Shown: piece by piece, positions 12,432 to 23,788 of the stretch
Position numbering within the stretch: the first letter of the stretch is position 1
Layout: each line of letters starts with the position of its first letter
DNA from: Aphidius gifuensis
Taxonomy: Eukaryota; Arthropoda; Insecta; Hymenoptera; Braconidae
Length of the DNA stretch: 64,000 bases
Direction of reading: 5' to 3'
Assembly (NCBI RefSeq): GCF_014905175.1
Contig: NC_057789.1
Location: 4,650,001 to 4,714,000, forward strand
The notes under the pieces: generated by a model
What the model saw: the letters and a program-made list of their open reading frames with translations, nothing else
What the model was told of the DNA's origin: nothing
Databases searched by the model: none
Position numbers and translations under genes: made by a program

Positions 12432-15294
12432 AAATATTATATCAAAACATTATTTTTCTCTTTTTTTTTTTTTTTTTCTTCTCGACAAATAGTTTATTTG
12501 TTACTAACACAATATTATTATTATTATTATTTTGATTTGTAACTAATTCTCTGGATAATTTGTATAATTTTTTTCCTTTTTTTTTTATATTTTCTTTTCT
12601 TTGAAATAAACAATACATTATTTACAAATTATGAATACATAAATTTTAAAACGAATAAATTATATTAATAATAACAATTTAATATCATGAGTAAAATTAA
12701 TTTGATGGAAAAAAAAAATTATTAATAAAAATAACTAATTAAATAATAAATGATTTTTTTTAATTATGCAATTTTATTTTAAGCTTGACTATGAAAAAAT
12801 TAAATAATCATCTTTAATGATGATGATAAATTGAGTTGTATGAACTAAATACATTTGATTTTTTTTTTCGAATCAAATTATCAATTGAAATATTGAATTG
12901 TCTGGACAGCTATTGATAAATTACAAAATTAATGAAATTGTATATAATGATTTTAAATAATAAATACATGCATCATTTGTAATCTGCTAATCCAGTGGAA
13001 ATTTACGAGCAAAGTTCTACATTAATAATTAACATATTATTTAGTTTTTTTTTTCTTAGCAATCACGAGGAATAATAACGATGTAATTTTCATTGAAAAA
13101 AAAAAAATCATACTAATGATTATTTAATAAGTCATTGTCACAATGCTGTATGTGTTATTTTTAAAAATACAAATAAACAAATAATAATAAATAATGTGTA
13201 TTTTTTTATTGACAATTATTTATGTGTCATGAATCATGTTAATTTATCCAAAAATAAAATAATAATCATTTTCTTTAATGTAGTTTTAATGATTTATTTT
13301 AATTTCATTTTTTACAGTCATAATTAAATTATAAATTACGACAAATTACTATATTCAATAGACATTTAATTGTCATTTTTTCTATTTACAAATGATTTCA
13401 TTTGTTGATGTTTTTTTTATATATCTTTAAATATTTTTAATTAAAATATACAAATTTTATTTAACATTTTATTTTCTTAATCCCATTGGATATTCAAAAA
13501 TTCACTTTTTTTTTTGTTAATAAAATGTATTGTTTGATATAAATTTATCAATGTATAATTTTATTTTCAAAATAATAATTTATTATTTAGTTTTTTTTTA
13601 TATTTTTTAATCAACTCAGAAATACACACATTTTCTTTTTTTTTAAAAAAAAAAAACAAACAAAACAAATATATATTCAAAAATTGTAGAATAAAAATTA
13701 ATAGATTGTTTTATTTTTTTTTTAAATAAACGATTATTAAAGCTAAAGATTTCTAAAACTGTGTGTCATTTTTCTACAACAGTTGAAAAAAAAAAAATGA
13801 TAATGAAACACCTTTTTACTATTAAAAATACGCTTTATGTATTTTTTTTTTTTATAAACAATATAATTAACATCATTAAATAAAACGATGTTAAAACATA
13901 TATGTATTTATATATTGTTTAAGGAAAAAAATAATTTTAAATAAAAGTACTCTGCAGAAATATTCATGATTTAATTGTTTTTTTTTTATTATATTCATAT
14001 CACGATTTTAATGATAAAAATTCGAGAATTATTGAACCGTGTTATTCACATGCATGCAAATACAGGTTTAAAATTTTCGTTTATTTTATTAAATACAATA
14101 TTTGCCAAAGGACAATTTTTTTGTTTAAAATACTAAAATAAATGTAAGAGTTTTTGTTTATTTTTGTTAATTTTATTTTAACTCCATGAAATTGATTGTT
14201 TATTTATTTTTTTTTATTTTTTCAATTTTTTTTCATATTTAAAAAATAATAATAAAACCTAATAATTAATTTATAAATTTCTAAAAAATAATCAAAATTC
14301 ATTTAGCTATTACAATCATAACGAAAAATGAATTTAATTATGTTACTATGTACGTCGAAATTATTACTAACATTTTTTTATTTTTTCATTTCAACAAATA
14401 AAATTCGTTCTATATATATATCTATATATTATGTATAAAATAAAAAGAAATATTGATTTGATTTTATTATTATTTAAAAGCACTCGTCGTGATTCGCAAA
14501 GAAAAAAAAAAAAAAAAGAAAAAAAAATTTATTGAAGGAGGAATCATCAGATCTGTTGGTCTTGTGTTTGTTTGTTAATTTTTTTTTTTTCTTTTTCTGT
14601 TTAAAAAATTAAAAGATCACAATATCACGCTATGTGAATTAATTTTTTTTTTTTTTTTTCTTCGTTAATACCCGTTAATTCTACTGTAACAAGACATTTC
14701 ACTGTCATTTATTTACATTTACATAAAATTGAACATGTCTGTTTTTTTTTTTTTACTTCTCGTTCTTCATTAAGATTGGGAAGAAACTGTACGTTTTATT
14801 AAAATTTCATTACTGCTAAAAAAACAAAATAAATATAAAAAAAAAAAACACCTACAAATTGATTAATTTTGTGTCAATAAAATGATTATATTCGATTAAT
14901 TATAGTACTATTATTATTATTTGTTGCTTTAAAATTCTCAATCAAGCACCGAATAAAATAAAATTAAAAAAAATGATTTTCTACTTCCGATTTGTAGATT
15001 TTAATAAGTTGATTTGTTTCATTCCCATTTCAATCACAGTGTAAAACTAAAAATATTTTTTAAATTTCATTTACGATTATTCTGTCGTGTTGTGTGTATT
15101 CGTGTCATTATTTGTTTTTTGTTTTTTTTTCCTTTTTTTCTTTTTTAATGAATACGGAGAGCAAGTAGAGGTCTGTATGTCTGTGTGTGTTTTTTTTCTT
15201 TGTTTTGATGATGCGAGGTTCAAGGTGATGAATCGATTATTTTACGATGTTATAATTTTTTAATTTTATTGGAATTTTGAATAAATTATCCTCA
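12432..15294. other. Convergent intergenic region: 3' UTRs of the zinc-finger gene and Sam-S
   Basis: Very A/T-rich, with long A and T runs and many AATAAA/TTTATT signals. It should contain the 3' UTR of the zinc-finger gene on the left and of Sam-S on the right. I see no coding sequence, tRNA or long repeat. Confidence 0.6.
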
Positions 15295-18200
15295 TCAATC
15301 CAAATTGAGTTGTTTTGGTTGTTCCCAGGTGAAACCTTCACGACCAAAGTGTCCATATGTACTGGTTTGTTGGTAAATTGGTCGACGAAGATTTAATTCT
15401 CTGTAATAAAAAAAAAATAATTGTTGTGTTATAAAAATAATCAACATGTACATTGAATAATTGAAGAGAAAAATATATTTAAAAAAAATACGTACTTGAC
15501 AATTTTTCCTGGACGAAGATCAAAGTTTTTCTTGACAATATCAAGAAGATTTTTTTGTGGTACCTTTGATGTTCCAAAATCAAATACAGTAATTGATAAT
15601 GGTTCAGCAACACCAATTGCATATGATACTTGAACAAGACAACGTCTACATAAACTAGCTTTAACCAATGATTTAGCAACCCATCTTGCTGCATAAGCTG
15701 CTGATCTATCAACTTTAGTAAAATCTTTACCAGAAAATGCACCACCACCATGAGCACCCCAACCACCATATGTATCAACAATTATTTTACGTCCAGTTAA
15801 ACCAGCATCACTTTGTGGTCCACCAATGATGAAAAGACCACATGGATTTACATGGAATATTGTTTTATCATCAAGATATTTTGATGGAATAACATCTCTA
15901 ATTACTTTTTCCATAACAACCCGACGTAATTCATCAAGTGTTACTTTTTCACTGTGTTGAACTGATACAACAACTGTGTGAACACGAACTGGAACACATG
16001 CACCTTGGTCCATTATGTACTCACAAGTAACCTAAACAATGAAATCATCATTTTATAATTTGTTATTTAAAATTATTCTCTATATTTAAGTTGGGGATAT
16101 ATTTAAAATTATTTATCATTCAGAATTTTTTGTATAATCATGGCTATCAGCAGTAGCAAATAAACATTAAACATCATAATAATAATAATTTATATTTTAA
16201 GTAAACAAAGTAGTTTGGAAAAACAAAACTGGGTGTTTTCATTTAAAGTTAATTAGTTTTTTTAAAAGGTCAAGTTGTTGGATATTTTATTGAATTTTAA
16301 TTTACCTGTGTTTTGGAATCAGGACGTGCCCACCAAAGTTCACCACTTCGTCTGAGTTCAGCAATTTTTTGATTGAGTCTGTGTGCCAATACAACAGTCA
16401 ATGGCATGCACTCTTCTGTTTCATCAGTTGCGTAACCGAACATTAACCCCTGTGTTCATCAAAAAAAATAAATTAAAATAAATATAAAATTGTTTTATTC
16501 TTAAATTATTATCAACACAAACTTTATTGAATTTAAAAGTTCTAGAAAAATAAATATATAGTTAGAAACAGAATAATAAAAAGCATTTTTTTTTTTTTTT
16601 TTTTTTTTCATTTTATCTTATAAAAAGTCACACAGAGCAGAAATTAAAATAATGTTATTTATATAATGAAAATAAGTTATAAATTCAACACACGTCATCA
16701 ATGACGTAGTTTATTATAATGAACATTTAAAATGATAGATTAAAGTTGTTGAAAATATTGTTAGTATGATAATAAAATTATTAGTAACAGATTGAAATTA
16801 GTATTCAAAAAAAAAGACCTACAAATAAAACAAATAAAGCTGTTTAAAAAAATAAACATTGCATATATTTTGTGCAGTCAAAAGAAAAAAATAAAGTGAT
16901 GGTAAAATAAGAATAAAATAGACAAACGAAAAATAGTAACAGAAACTACGAAGAGAAAAAACTACTTGTTGTTTTTTTTTTTAAAAAAAATTAACCTGAT
17001 CTCCTGCACCGACTTCTTCATCTTTACGATTTTCATGTACACCTGCAGCAATATTTGGCGATTGTGCATCAATTGCCAAAAGAACACTGCATAATTTGTA
17101 GTCAAAACCTGTTGAATTTATTGATAAAATATAAAATTTAAAAATGAAATATTTAACTCATCACTTTAGTTTTAGTATTTTTAAATAATTATTTTCGTTG
17201 AATTGTTGATTAAAAAATATTTAATTATTCCTGTCATATTGATTGATAATAAATAAAGCGTAATATATGTTTTGGTGGTGGTTAAATTGATGATTAATGA
17301 ATTTTAATATATAACCAAAATAAATGATTTAAAAAAATCCCAATTATTATTAAATGAATTTTAGTAATTATTCCATTGACACACGCACACTGATATACTT
17401 ATGGAAGTGATCGATAAAAAAAAAAAAAAAGATTCTTTTTTAAATTATGAACATGACAATTGATTAATCATGATAATTTTTTATTTATGTTTGTTGCTGC
17501 TCTGTGGCACGGGCTGAGAATGGATTTATTGTACCTGATCACCGGCACCCAAGTCCTTCTCTTCCCTGTCCACATGTACCCCATCAGCGATATTTGGTGA
17601 TTGTTGTTCGATCGCCACCAAAAGGTTCAATGTACGCCAATCAAATCCTGCCACCACCATTATAAATATATTCACGAAGATATTTTTTTTTTTATTTTTT
17701 TAATTTTCATCACGTTTGTTTGTTTTTATTTTTTGTTGTTTATTTAAAAATTAATAACCGTTTTTATTATTTACGTATTTTTAATTGTAATAATTTATAT
17801 TGAAAATAAAATATCATATATATTTAATAATTAATTTGTCACCCTCAGAGTGTTTATTAACATCATGGCAATCAAGAGTAGCAAATACTAAACAAGCATC
17901 ATTGGGTGACACTATTAGTTTTATTTATATATTTAAAATAATAAAACAAAATCAACAAATATATAATTTAAACGATAAGAAATATTAAAATAGTCTTTTT
18001 TATTTTATTTATATATTACCTTTTGATGAGTCATCGTAGCCAATATGATTGACTGTGTCCCTGACAATTTTTTGATAATCAACAACAGCTTTTGATGTGA
18101 TTTCTCCACACAAAAGAATCATACCAGTCTTAGTAACAGTTTCTAATAAATCAAACAAACAATTTTATAAATAAATATTATTGTAAATAAATAGATAGAT

Positions 18201-19295
18201 TATTATTTTTATTTTTTTAAAAATTTATTTCAACTTACCACAGGCAACTTTGGCATCGGGATCTTGTTCCAAATGTGCGTCCAAAATGGCATCACTAATC
18301 TGATCACACATTTTATCTGTAAAATTTAAATAAATAATTTTTTATTAATTATTTTTATCTTGTGGATAAGCATCAAATTTACATATATTTAATAACGTTT
18401 TTCTCAGAATGGTTTTTAACATCATGGCTATCAAGAGTAGCAAATACAAAAATATGACATCATTGAAAAACGTTTTGCATTATTATTTAATAAATCATAC
18501 AATTAAAAAAAATTACCCAAGTCATTTTATCCCAAATTAGATGATTAAAAATTTTAAGAAAATTATCAATGTAAAAGCATGGTAAAATATATAATAAAAA
18601 AAAAAAAAAAAAACGTGACTCCACCGGAAAAGTCGAGCACATGGCGACTCAACCGGAAATGCTCCAAATGTAACCTAATCTCACATTTAAAAATTTAATA
18701 AAAAATAAAAGTTAAAACACTTGCAAATTAAATATTCCAAAAATTAGATTAAAATAAAATTAATAATTAAATAATAATTGCAATAAAAAAATTATATTTC
18801 ATCATCATTTTTTGGAGTAAATCAAATAAATCAAAAAAAAATTCTAAAAATTTCTATAGAAAAAAAAAAAAAAACTTTAAATAATTGAGTAAAAAAAAAA
18901 AAAAAAAAAAAAATTGGGAAATTCTTTATCTAAGAGTAAAACTAGATAAAAAGAAAAAAAAAAAAAAATGAAGCGTGCGCACGCGGCGAACATAAAAGCC
19001 TCCAAATGGCCCAAAAAGAAAGACAAAAAAAAAAAAAAGATGAGAAAAAAAATTTTTGCCCATGAGTCAGATGACGCTCATTGTAAAATATAAATTATAA
19101 ATAAATGACTTTATAAGAGGATGATAATATTAATAAAAATCAAATTAAAATTAAGGGTTAAAAAAAATAAATACCTGGATGTCCCTCGCCAACAGATTCA
19201 GAGGTAAACAAAAATGACGTTCCTTGTGGTAATTCTGGTGGTGTATGTCCATTTGCATGACCATTCATGTGATGTGCTGGTGTTGTTTCCGGCAT
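15295..19295 (-). CDS. Sam-S: S-adenosylmethionine synthetase (methionine adenosyltransferase)
   Basis: Makes S-adenosylmethionine, the cell's main methyl donor, from ATP and methionine. Coding exons: 19175-19295, 18239-18316, 18020-18142, one of two alternatives (17535-17647 or 16996-17108), 16306-16449, 15496-16031, 15295-15400; total 406 residues, normal for the family. Hallmarks: SVGEGHPDKMCDQISDAILD near the N-terminus, GAGDQGLMFGYATDE, the P-loop-like GGWGAHGGGAFSGKD, KVDRSAAYAARW, and the C-terminal NFDLRPGKIVK and YGHFGREGF. The start is ATG at 19293-19295, followed by a short His/Gly-rich extension. Two exon copies lie in tandem (separate entries), and three introns hold snoRNA copies. 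A palindrome AATCACGTGATT lies about 215 bp upstream of the ATG. Identity is certain; exon choice needs transcripts. Confidence 0.97.
16113..16185 (-). ncRNA. Box C/D snoRNA, U76-like, copy 3 in a Sam-S intron
   Basis: Minus strand: box C ATGATG (16172-16177), guide ATTTGCTACT (16152-16161), box D' CTGA (16147-16150), box C' ATGATTA (16135-16141), box D CTGA (16120-16123). The terminal stem TTATTAT / ATGATAA pairs over 7 bp with one G-U. The RNA ends 81 nt upstream of the acceptor of exon 15496-16031, the spacing typical of intron-processed C/D snoRNAs. By the D'+5 rule the guide points to the fourth base of AGTAGCAAAT in 28S rRNA. It is the most divergent copy, with the best D' box. Confidence 0.8.
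16996..17108 (-). CDS. Sam-S: Sam-S alternative exon 4A (3'-proximal copy)
   Basis: 113 bp, entered after one base of a split codon and leaving in phase 0. It encodes residues 108-145, starting GFDYKLCSVLLAIDAQSPNI and ending VGAGDQ. It sits between an acceptor (TTCAACAG) and a donor (CAG/GTTAAT). It keeps QSPNIA and GVH of the flexible loop over the active site but differs from copy 4B at 17 of 38 residues. In the loop it has DAQ where the usual enzyme has EQQ. The frame is intact with no sign of decay, so it is probably a functional alternative to 4B. Confidence 0.9.
17535..17647 (-). CDS. Sam-S: Sam-S alternative exon 4B (5'-proximal copy)
   Basis: Also 113 bp with the same phases as 4A. 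It encodes GFDWRTLNLLVAIEQQSPNI through LGAGDQ. VAIEQQSPNIADGVHVDREE is closer to the usual animal sequence than 4A, so this may be the default version. Splice sites are GTGGCAG and CAG/GTACAAT. Including both copies, or neither, would shift the frame. Confidence 0.9.
17838..17910 (-). ncRNA. Box C/D snoRNA, U76-like, copy 1 in a Sam-S intron
   Basis: Minus strand: terminal stem GTCACCC / GGGTGAC (17904-17910, 17838-17844) pairs perfectly over 7 bp. Box C ATGATG (17897-17902), guide ATTTGCTACT (17877-17886), degenerate D' within CTTGA (17872-17876), C' ATGATG (17861-17866), D CTGA (17845-17848). From memory, vertebrate SNORD76 has nearly the same core, ATTTGCTACTCTTGA, and guides 2'-O-methylation of 28S A2350. 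It lies in the intron just upstream of alternative exon 4B, 190 nt before its acceptor. Confidence 0.88.
18396..18472 (-). ncRNA. Box C/D snoRNA, U76-like, copy 2 in a Sam-S intron
   Basis: Minus strand: perfect 7-bp terminal stem CGTTTTT / AAAAACG (18466-18472, 18396-18402). Box C ATGATG (18458-18463), guide ATTTGCTACT (18436-18445), D' in CTTGA (18431-18435), C' ATGATG (18420-18425), D CTGA (18404-18407). The RNA ends 79 nt upstream of the acceptor of exon 18239-18316. Guide and C'/D' core match copy 1, while the stem has a different sequence but still pairs, which shows compensatory change. Confidence 0.88.
18617..18660. promoter_or_regulatory. Paired CCGGAA direct repeats in Sam-S intron 1
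   Basis: GACTCCACCGGAAAA (18617-18631) is repeated as GACTCAACCGGAAAT (18646-18660), a 29-bp period, inside A-run sequence of the first intron. CCGGAA is the ETS/GABP core. The block also holds AGTCG/CGACT inverted arms. It could be an intronic enhancer or an internal promoter. Confidence 0.35.
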
Positions 19296-19509
19296 TTTAA
19301 TTAATTAATTTAATATTATTTATTTAAACAATGCAAGTTAATGCAGCACAGTGTGGATTAATATTGTGTTGTTCTTGCTTTTGTTGAACTGTGTTGACTG
19401 TTGAACAACGGATAAGAACGGTTACAGATGTAAAAGAGCTCCCCTCATATAATTGTCTCGTATTTATAACCTCGGCTACTTACGATCATCTTTACTCGGT
19501 TATATTCGT

Positions 19510-19521
19510 AATCACGTGATT
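19510..19521. promoter_or_regulatory. Palindromic E-box upstream of Sam-S
   Basis: AATCACGTGATT is a perfect 12-bp palindrome containing TCACGTGA, the best site for basic helix-loop-helix-zipper factors (USF, Myc/Max, MITF/TFEB families). It lies about 215 bp upstream of the Sam-S ATG, within the likely promoter. Confidence 0.4.
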
Positions 19522-22500
19522 TTTTACTTTTTTTTTTTTACCTTCAGCAGTGACATCTAGCATTCCGCCATTAAAAATTGGCGGTTTTTTTTGAATTTAT
19601 AAATTTATATTTCATTGAAAATTTATTTAAAATATGATTTTTAATATTTAATTAATTAATAATTTAAAATATCAGGTTAAACATTTAGAATATCAATTTT
19701 ATTGCATAATTATTTTTATTTAAATTTTTTATCAGATATCGTTGTATATAATATTTAATTTAATAAAAAAAAAATAATTTCAACTAATTAATGACGTATT
19801 ATATAATTTTTAATGATTTTAAAATTTTTTATGTATAAATATAGAAATGTGTAATTTATTTTGCAATAATTATGATAATTAATGATTGTTTATTATAATT
19901 TAAAAAATTATAAGAACAAAATTAAATAATTATCAATGTGGTAAATAAACATTTAAATTTTATTCATTTAAATTTTGTTTTTTCTCTGATTAAAGTATTT
20001 TTGGAGTTTAAATTTAATATAAAATTACAAAATTAATCAAATAATTATCATCATTTATATCGCAATTAATGGTTTGTTTAATTTTTAAAAATTTTTAATT
20101 AGGTCAACATAATAAGTATTTTTTACATAATTTCATAATTGATTTGATAATTTTTTACACGACTTAAATATGTATGTTAATTTTGATTAATAAATAAAAT
20201 TAAAATGTAATAATTCAAAGAAACCACCACGAGGATAAAACTTTTAATTTTTATTTTTATTATATCACTTGAGAAAATATTAACGTCACAGCTTTGATTT
20301 GAGAGACAATATTCTGCGAATAATTAATGCAATACTTGATGTACAAAAAAAGTTTAAAGAAATATTTAAAAAAAAAAAAAAAAAAATGTATGACATTTGA
20401 TTATGTGTTATCATAGCACATCTAGCATGATGATGTTACCATATCACATGACAAAAATAAAATAAAAAATAATTTGTGCAACTCATTTGAAATATTATTT
20501 AATAAAAAAAAAATAAAAAGTGTCGGCACTATTTTAGCTACTAATTTTTAGTCTCATATTACAATATTATCATTTTATGTGTTCTAAAATTATTATCGCT
20601 GATAATAATTATAATAATAATAATAATTGTGATTTAATAACAAATTTAAATCATATGACCGACCGGGTGGCCTCATTTTTTATATTTCATAATTACTTTT
20701 TCTTTATTTTAAATTTATATATGACATTTATTTATATTATTGATTTTATTGAAAATGACACTGTCGATTTATTAATTAATAAAAAAATATTAAATACAAT
20801 GAAATAAATATAATAATATAATAGTGAATCATTGAAAGAAAATTATTATAATTTTATTTTTTTTTGTTTTTCTAATGATCAATTCACTGGTAATTTTAAT
20901 AACAAAATCTGATGAAATTTATAATATTATTATCAACATTTTGTGAAATGTTTTAAATAAAAAAAAAAATCATTTATGCATATTCATGATGAGTATTTAT
21001 AATTAAGATAAATTGTATTTAATCAAACATTTTGATGAATAAACAAATCATAAGGAAAAAGAAATAATATAATTAATTAATTGACTTTGAATAAAAATTA
21101 TAAAATATAAATAAAAACATGATATATTTAGAGATATAAGTAATGTGATTTTTTAAAACTATATTTTTAATAGTTTTATAAATAAATAAAAATAATAAAA
21201 AAAATTTAACAACCAGTTGCTACTGGGCCATAAAAAAAAAAGCAATTTTTTCTAAACTTTCTGGAATATATAAAAAAAAATTTAAATCCGTGTTTAAAAG
21301 CTGAATTACTTATCAAGATGCAATTAATTTTACAGCTTCATTATAATTATTATTTATTGAAAAATGAGTTCATGTTCTTGATAAATAATTATAATAAACA
21401 ATAAAATGTCGAGACCTATTTTCACAATGCAAAAGAAAAAATAATTATAAAATAGAAAAATAAATACATAAATAAATAAATTGAAAATTTAAACTATGGT
21501 GTTATGATGGCTTTTTAGAATATAATTAGTTTAATTAAAATTAATAAAAATGATAAGAAAATATGAATTTAATAATAGATATAAAATAAATATTAAAAAA
21601 AATAAAGTTCTTTAAAAAAATAATATACGATTAATATGTGGTAGGTTCGTTGAATGATTAATTGATTGGTTGATTATTTTGACATTGATTTGATAAAGTA
21701 ATAGCACAAATGTATAATTTATATATTTCAAACTAAAATATCAATCAATGAAATTATTAATAAGAAAAAAATTTGATTCATTAATAATATTATTTATTTA
21801 ACTAATCAGATCTTATCTAATCAAAAATACCCCACCTCCCTACAAGATTAAATATGTCATAATAAAATAATTAAAATATCAAAATTAAATTTTAAAATAA
21901 TTTTACAAAAAAAATTTTAAATAACTATAGTTATATAATTTTTAAAAATATATAAATTATATTCTAAAAAATGATAAAAATAAAAGCTATTTTTATCAAA
22001 TAATATACTGATAAAAAAATATATTTATATATTTATAAATACCCAATTGTTATGAAAATTAAAAGTTCAAGAATATTAAAAAACATTTTATGATCTTGTG
22101 AATGTAAAATGATTTTATATATGCTTTAATAATAATTTATTAAAATTTATTTACTTTGTTTAACTATAATTAATGAAAAAATTAATAATAATATAATAAA
22201 AGGATTATTAATCGTTGAAAGTTTAGTGAACTTTGATGACCTTTATGCATTTATATAAATTAAGAGCTATGTATTTTCTGATTACCAATAATTTTTGAAT
22301 CTGTGTGGATATATAATCGTCAACCTTGACCTCCCAACAATCAACATCCAGCTTCTTAATAATTATTCTTATTTTATTTTTTAAATCAAATTTTTTCGTG
22401 TTGATATTTTTCATGTATACATAATTGGTGAATTTAATAAATTATTTTTGTTTTTTGACAAATTTATTTGATCCTCATCACGGCCTCATCGACATGCTCA

Positions 22501-22919
22501 ATTTTTTTTATATTTTTTTGCTAGAAGATTGTACAAGATACTCGGATGACGATCGATATTTACACACAAAAAGCTGAAAATAGATGACACTCTTAAAATA
22601 TTCAAGTCGTTTTAAAGTAAACCACTGTATTTTATTTTTTCAAGTTTATTTCTTTTTTTTTTTTTCTATCCTAAAAATTAATTATATATTTTACTAATTT
22701 ATTGTTTTTTTTTCCTATTTGAAATAATTTAATTGAATTTAATCATCAAAAAAAATATAGCTCAAAAAATCGCTAATATTTTTAGTAAAAAAAAAAAATT
22801 GTTAAATATTTTTTAGACAAATTTTTATACAAATTAATTGCGTTTTAAAATAATATAATTTATTTATTAATTGTATCATTTTTTGAATATACAAAAAAAA
22901 AATTTTTTGATAATTTAAA
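19522..22919. other. A/T-rich intergenic region
   Basis: Distal upstream sequence of Sam-S and of the lipase pair. It has long A/T runs and many short accidental open frames with very high Asn/Lys/Ile content. I see no gene, RNA or long repeat. Confidence 0.55.
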
Positions 22920-23036
22920 ATGAATCAAGAGTCATCTAGTGATGATGATACAGAACCCAAGAAAATTCAGTGTTATGATAAATTGAAAATCTTTCTTGTC
23001 GATGAAAAAAATTGGCGCCAAGTAAAAAAATTGTAA
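22920..23036 (+). CDS. Possible small or first-exon coding sequence, unrecognised
   Basis: ATG at 22920 in good context (AAAATGA) opens a 38-codon frame, MNQESSSDDDTEPKKIQCYD and on to a stop near 23036. Before that stop a donor-like CCAA/GTAAAA at 23020 would make it a first exon ending NWRQ. Its base composition is less A/T-rich than its surroundings and it starts with an acidic Ser/Asp stretch. I found no matching downstream exon and recognise no family. It may be a real short protein, a first exon, or chance. Confidence 0.25.
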   Translation: MNQESSSDDDTEPKKIQCYDKLKIFLVDEKNWRQVKKL

Positions 23037-23259
23037 TTTTGATTGTTTGATTCTATCCACGTGAATAAAAAATAAAAAAATAAATTTGTAAAAATAGATG
23101 ATAATGTCATGAAGACTTTTGAATACTAAAATTTCAGATTCACGGATAAATATATGCATCAAATGTGCTGATATGAATACAAATATCAAATAACCGTTTA
23201 TATATTTTTAAACAAAAGAATTATTTTAAATTTCTCTTTGTCGCGGTGTTTTTTTTCTG

Positions 23260-23267
23260 TGACGTCA
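23260..23267. promoter_or_regulatory. CRE-type palindrome TGACGTCA
   Basis: A perfect CREB/ATF consensus octamer in a G/C-richer spot, about 530 bp upstream of the probable 5' exon of the first lipase gene. Function is inferred only from the motif. Confidence 0.25.
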
Positions 23268-23788
23268 TACTACACGTGTTCTTATTTTTTAATTTAACAA
23301 TACATTTGTGTTTTACACACGTTTTTTTTTTTGATAATAGATACCAGTTAATTGATCATAAATGACATTTATTTTTATTGTTAACATTCAATAATGACTC
23401 TTTGTTTTGAATACAAATTCTTCTAAATTTTTGGAGTTAAAAAAAAAATAGTTTCAGCTAATAAAACTAAGTAATTTCTCGGCATATTTATTTATTAAAA
23501 AAAAAGAAAAATATTATTAAATTTGTAGATAAATAATTGATACACAAAGAGTGAATTTTAAAATTAATTTTTAATAAAATACTTCCTAGATTATAATTTG
23601 AAACAGACCTTGTTGACGAGATGAATTTTTATCGAAATTTATTTACATTAATTTTCAATGTTAAAATAAAGAATAATAAATATATAGATATTTTTATTTT
23701 TATATTTTGATGTTCCTAAATATATTTTTTTTTGGTTTATCAAATTTAAAAATATTATTCTGGTTTTCAAATTAATTACCATGATATA

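Noticed and set aside
16692..16698. TGATGAC on the minus strand in the Sam-S intron 16450-16995 as a fourth snoRNA
   Set aside because: No box D at a suitable distance and no copy of the ATTTGCTACT guide.
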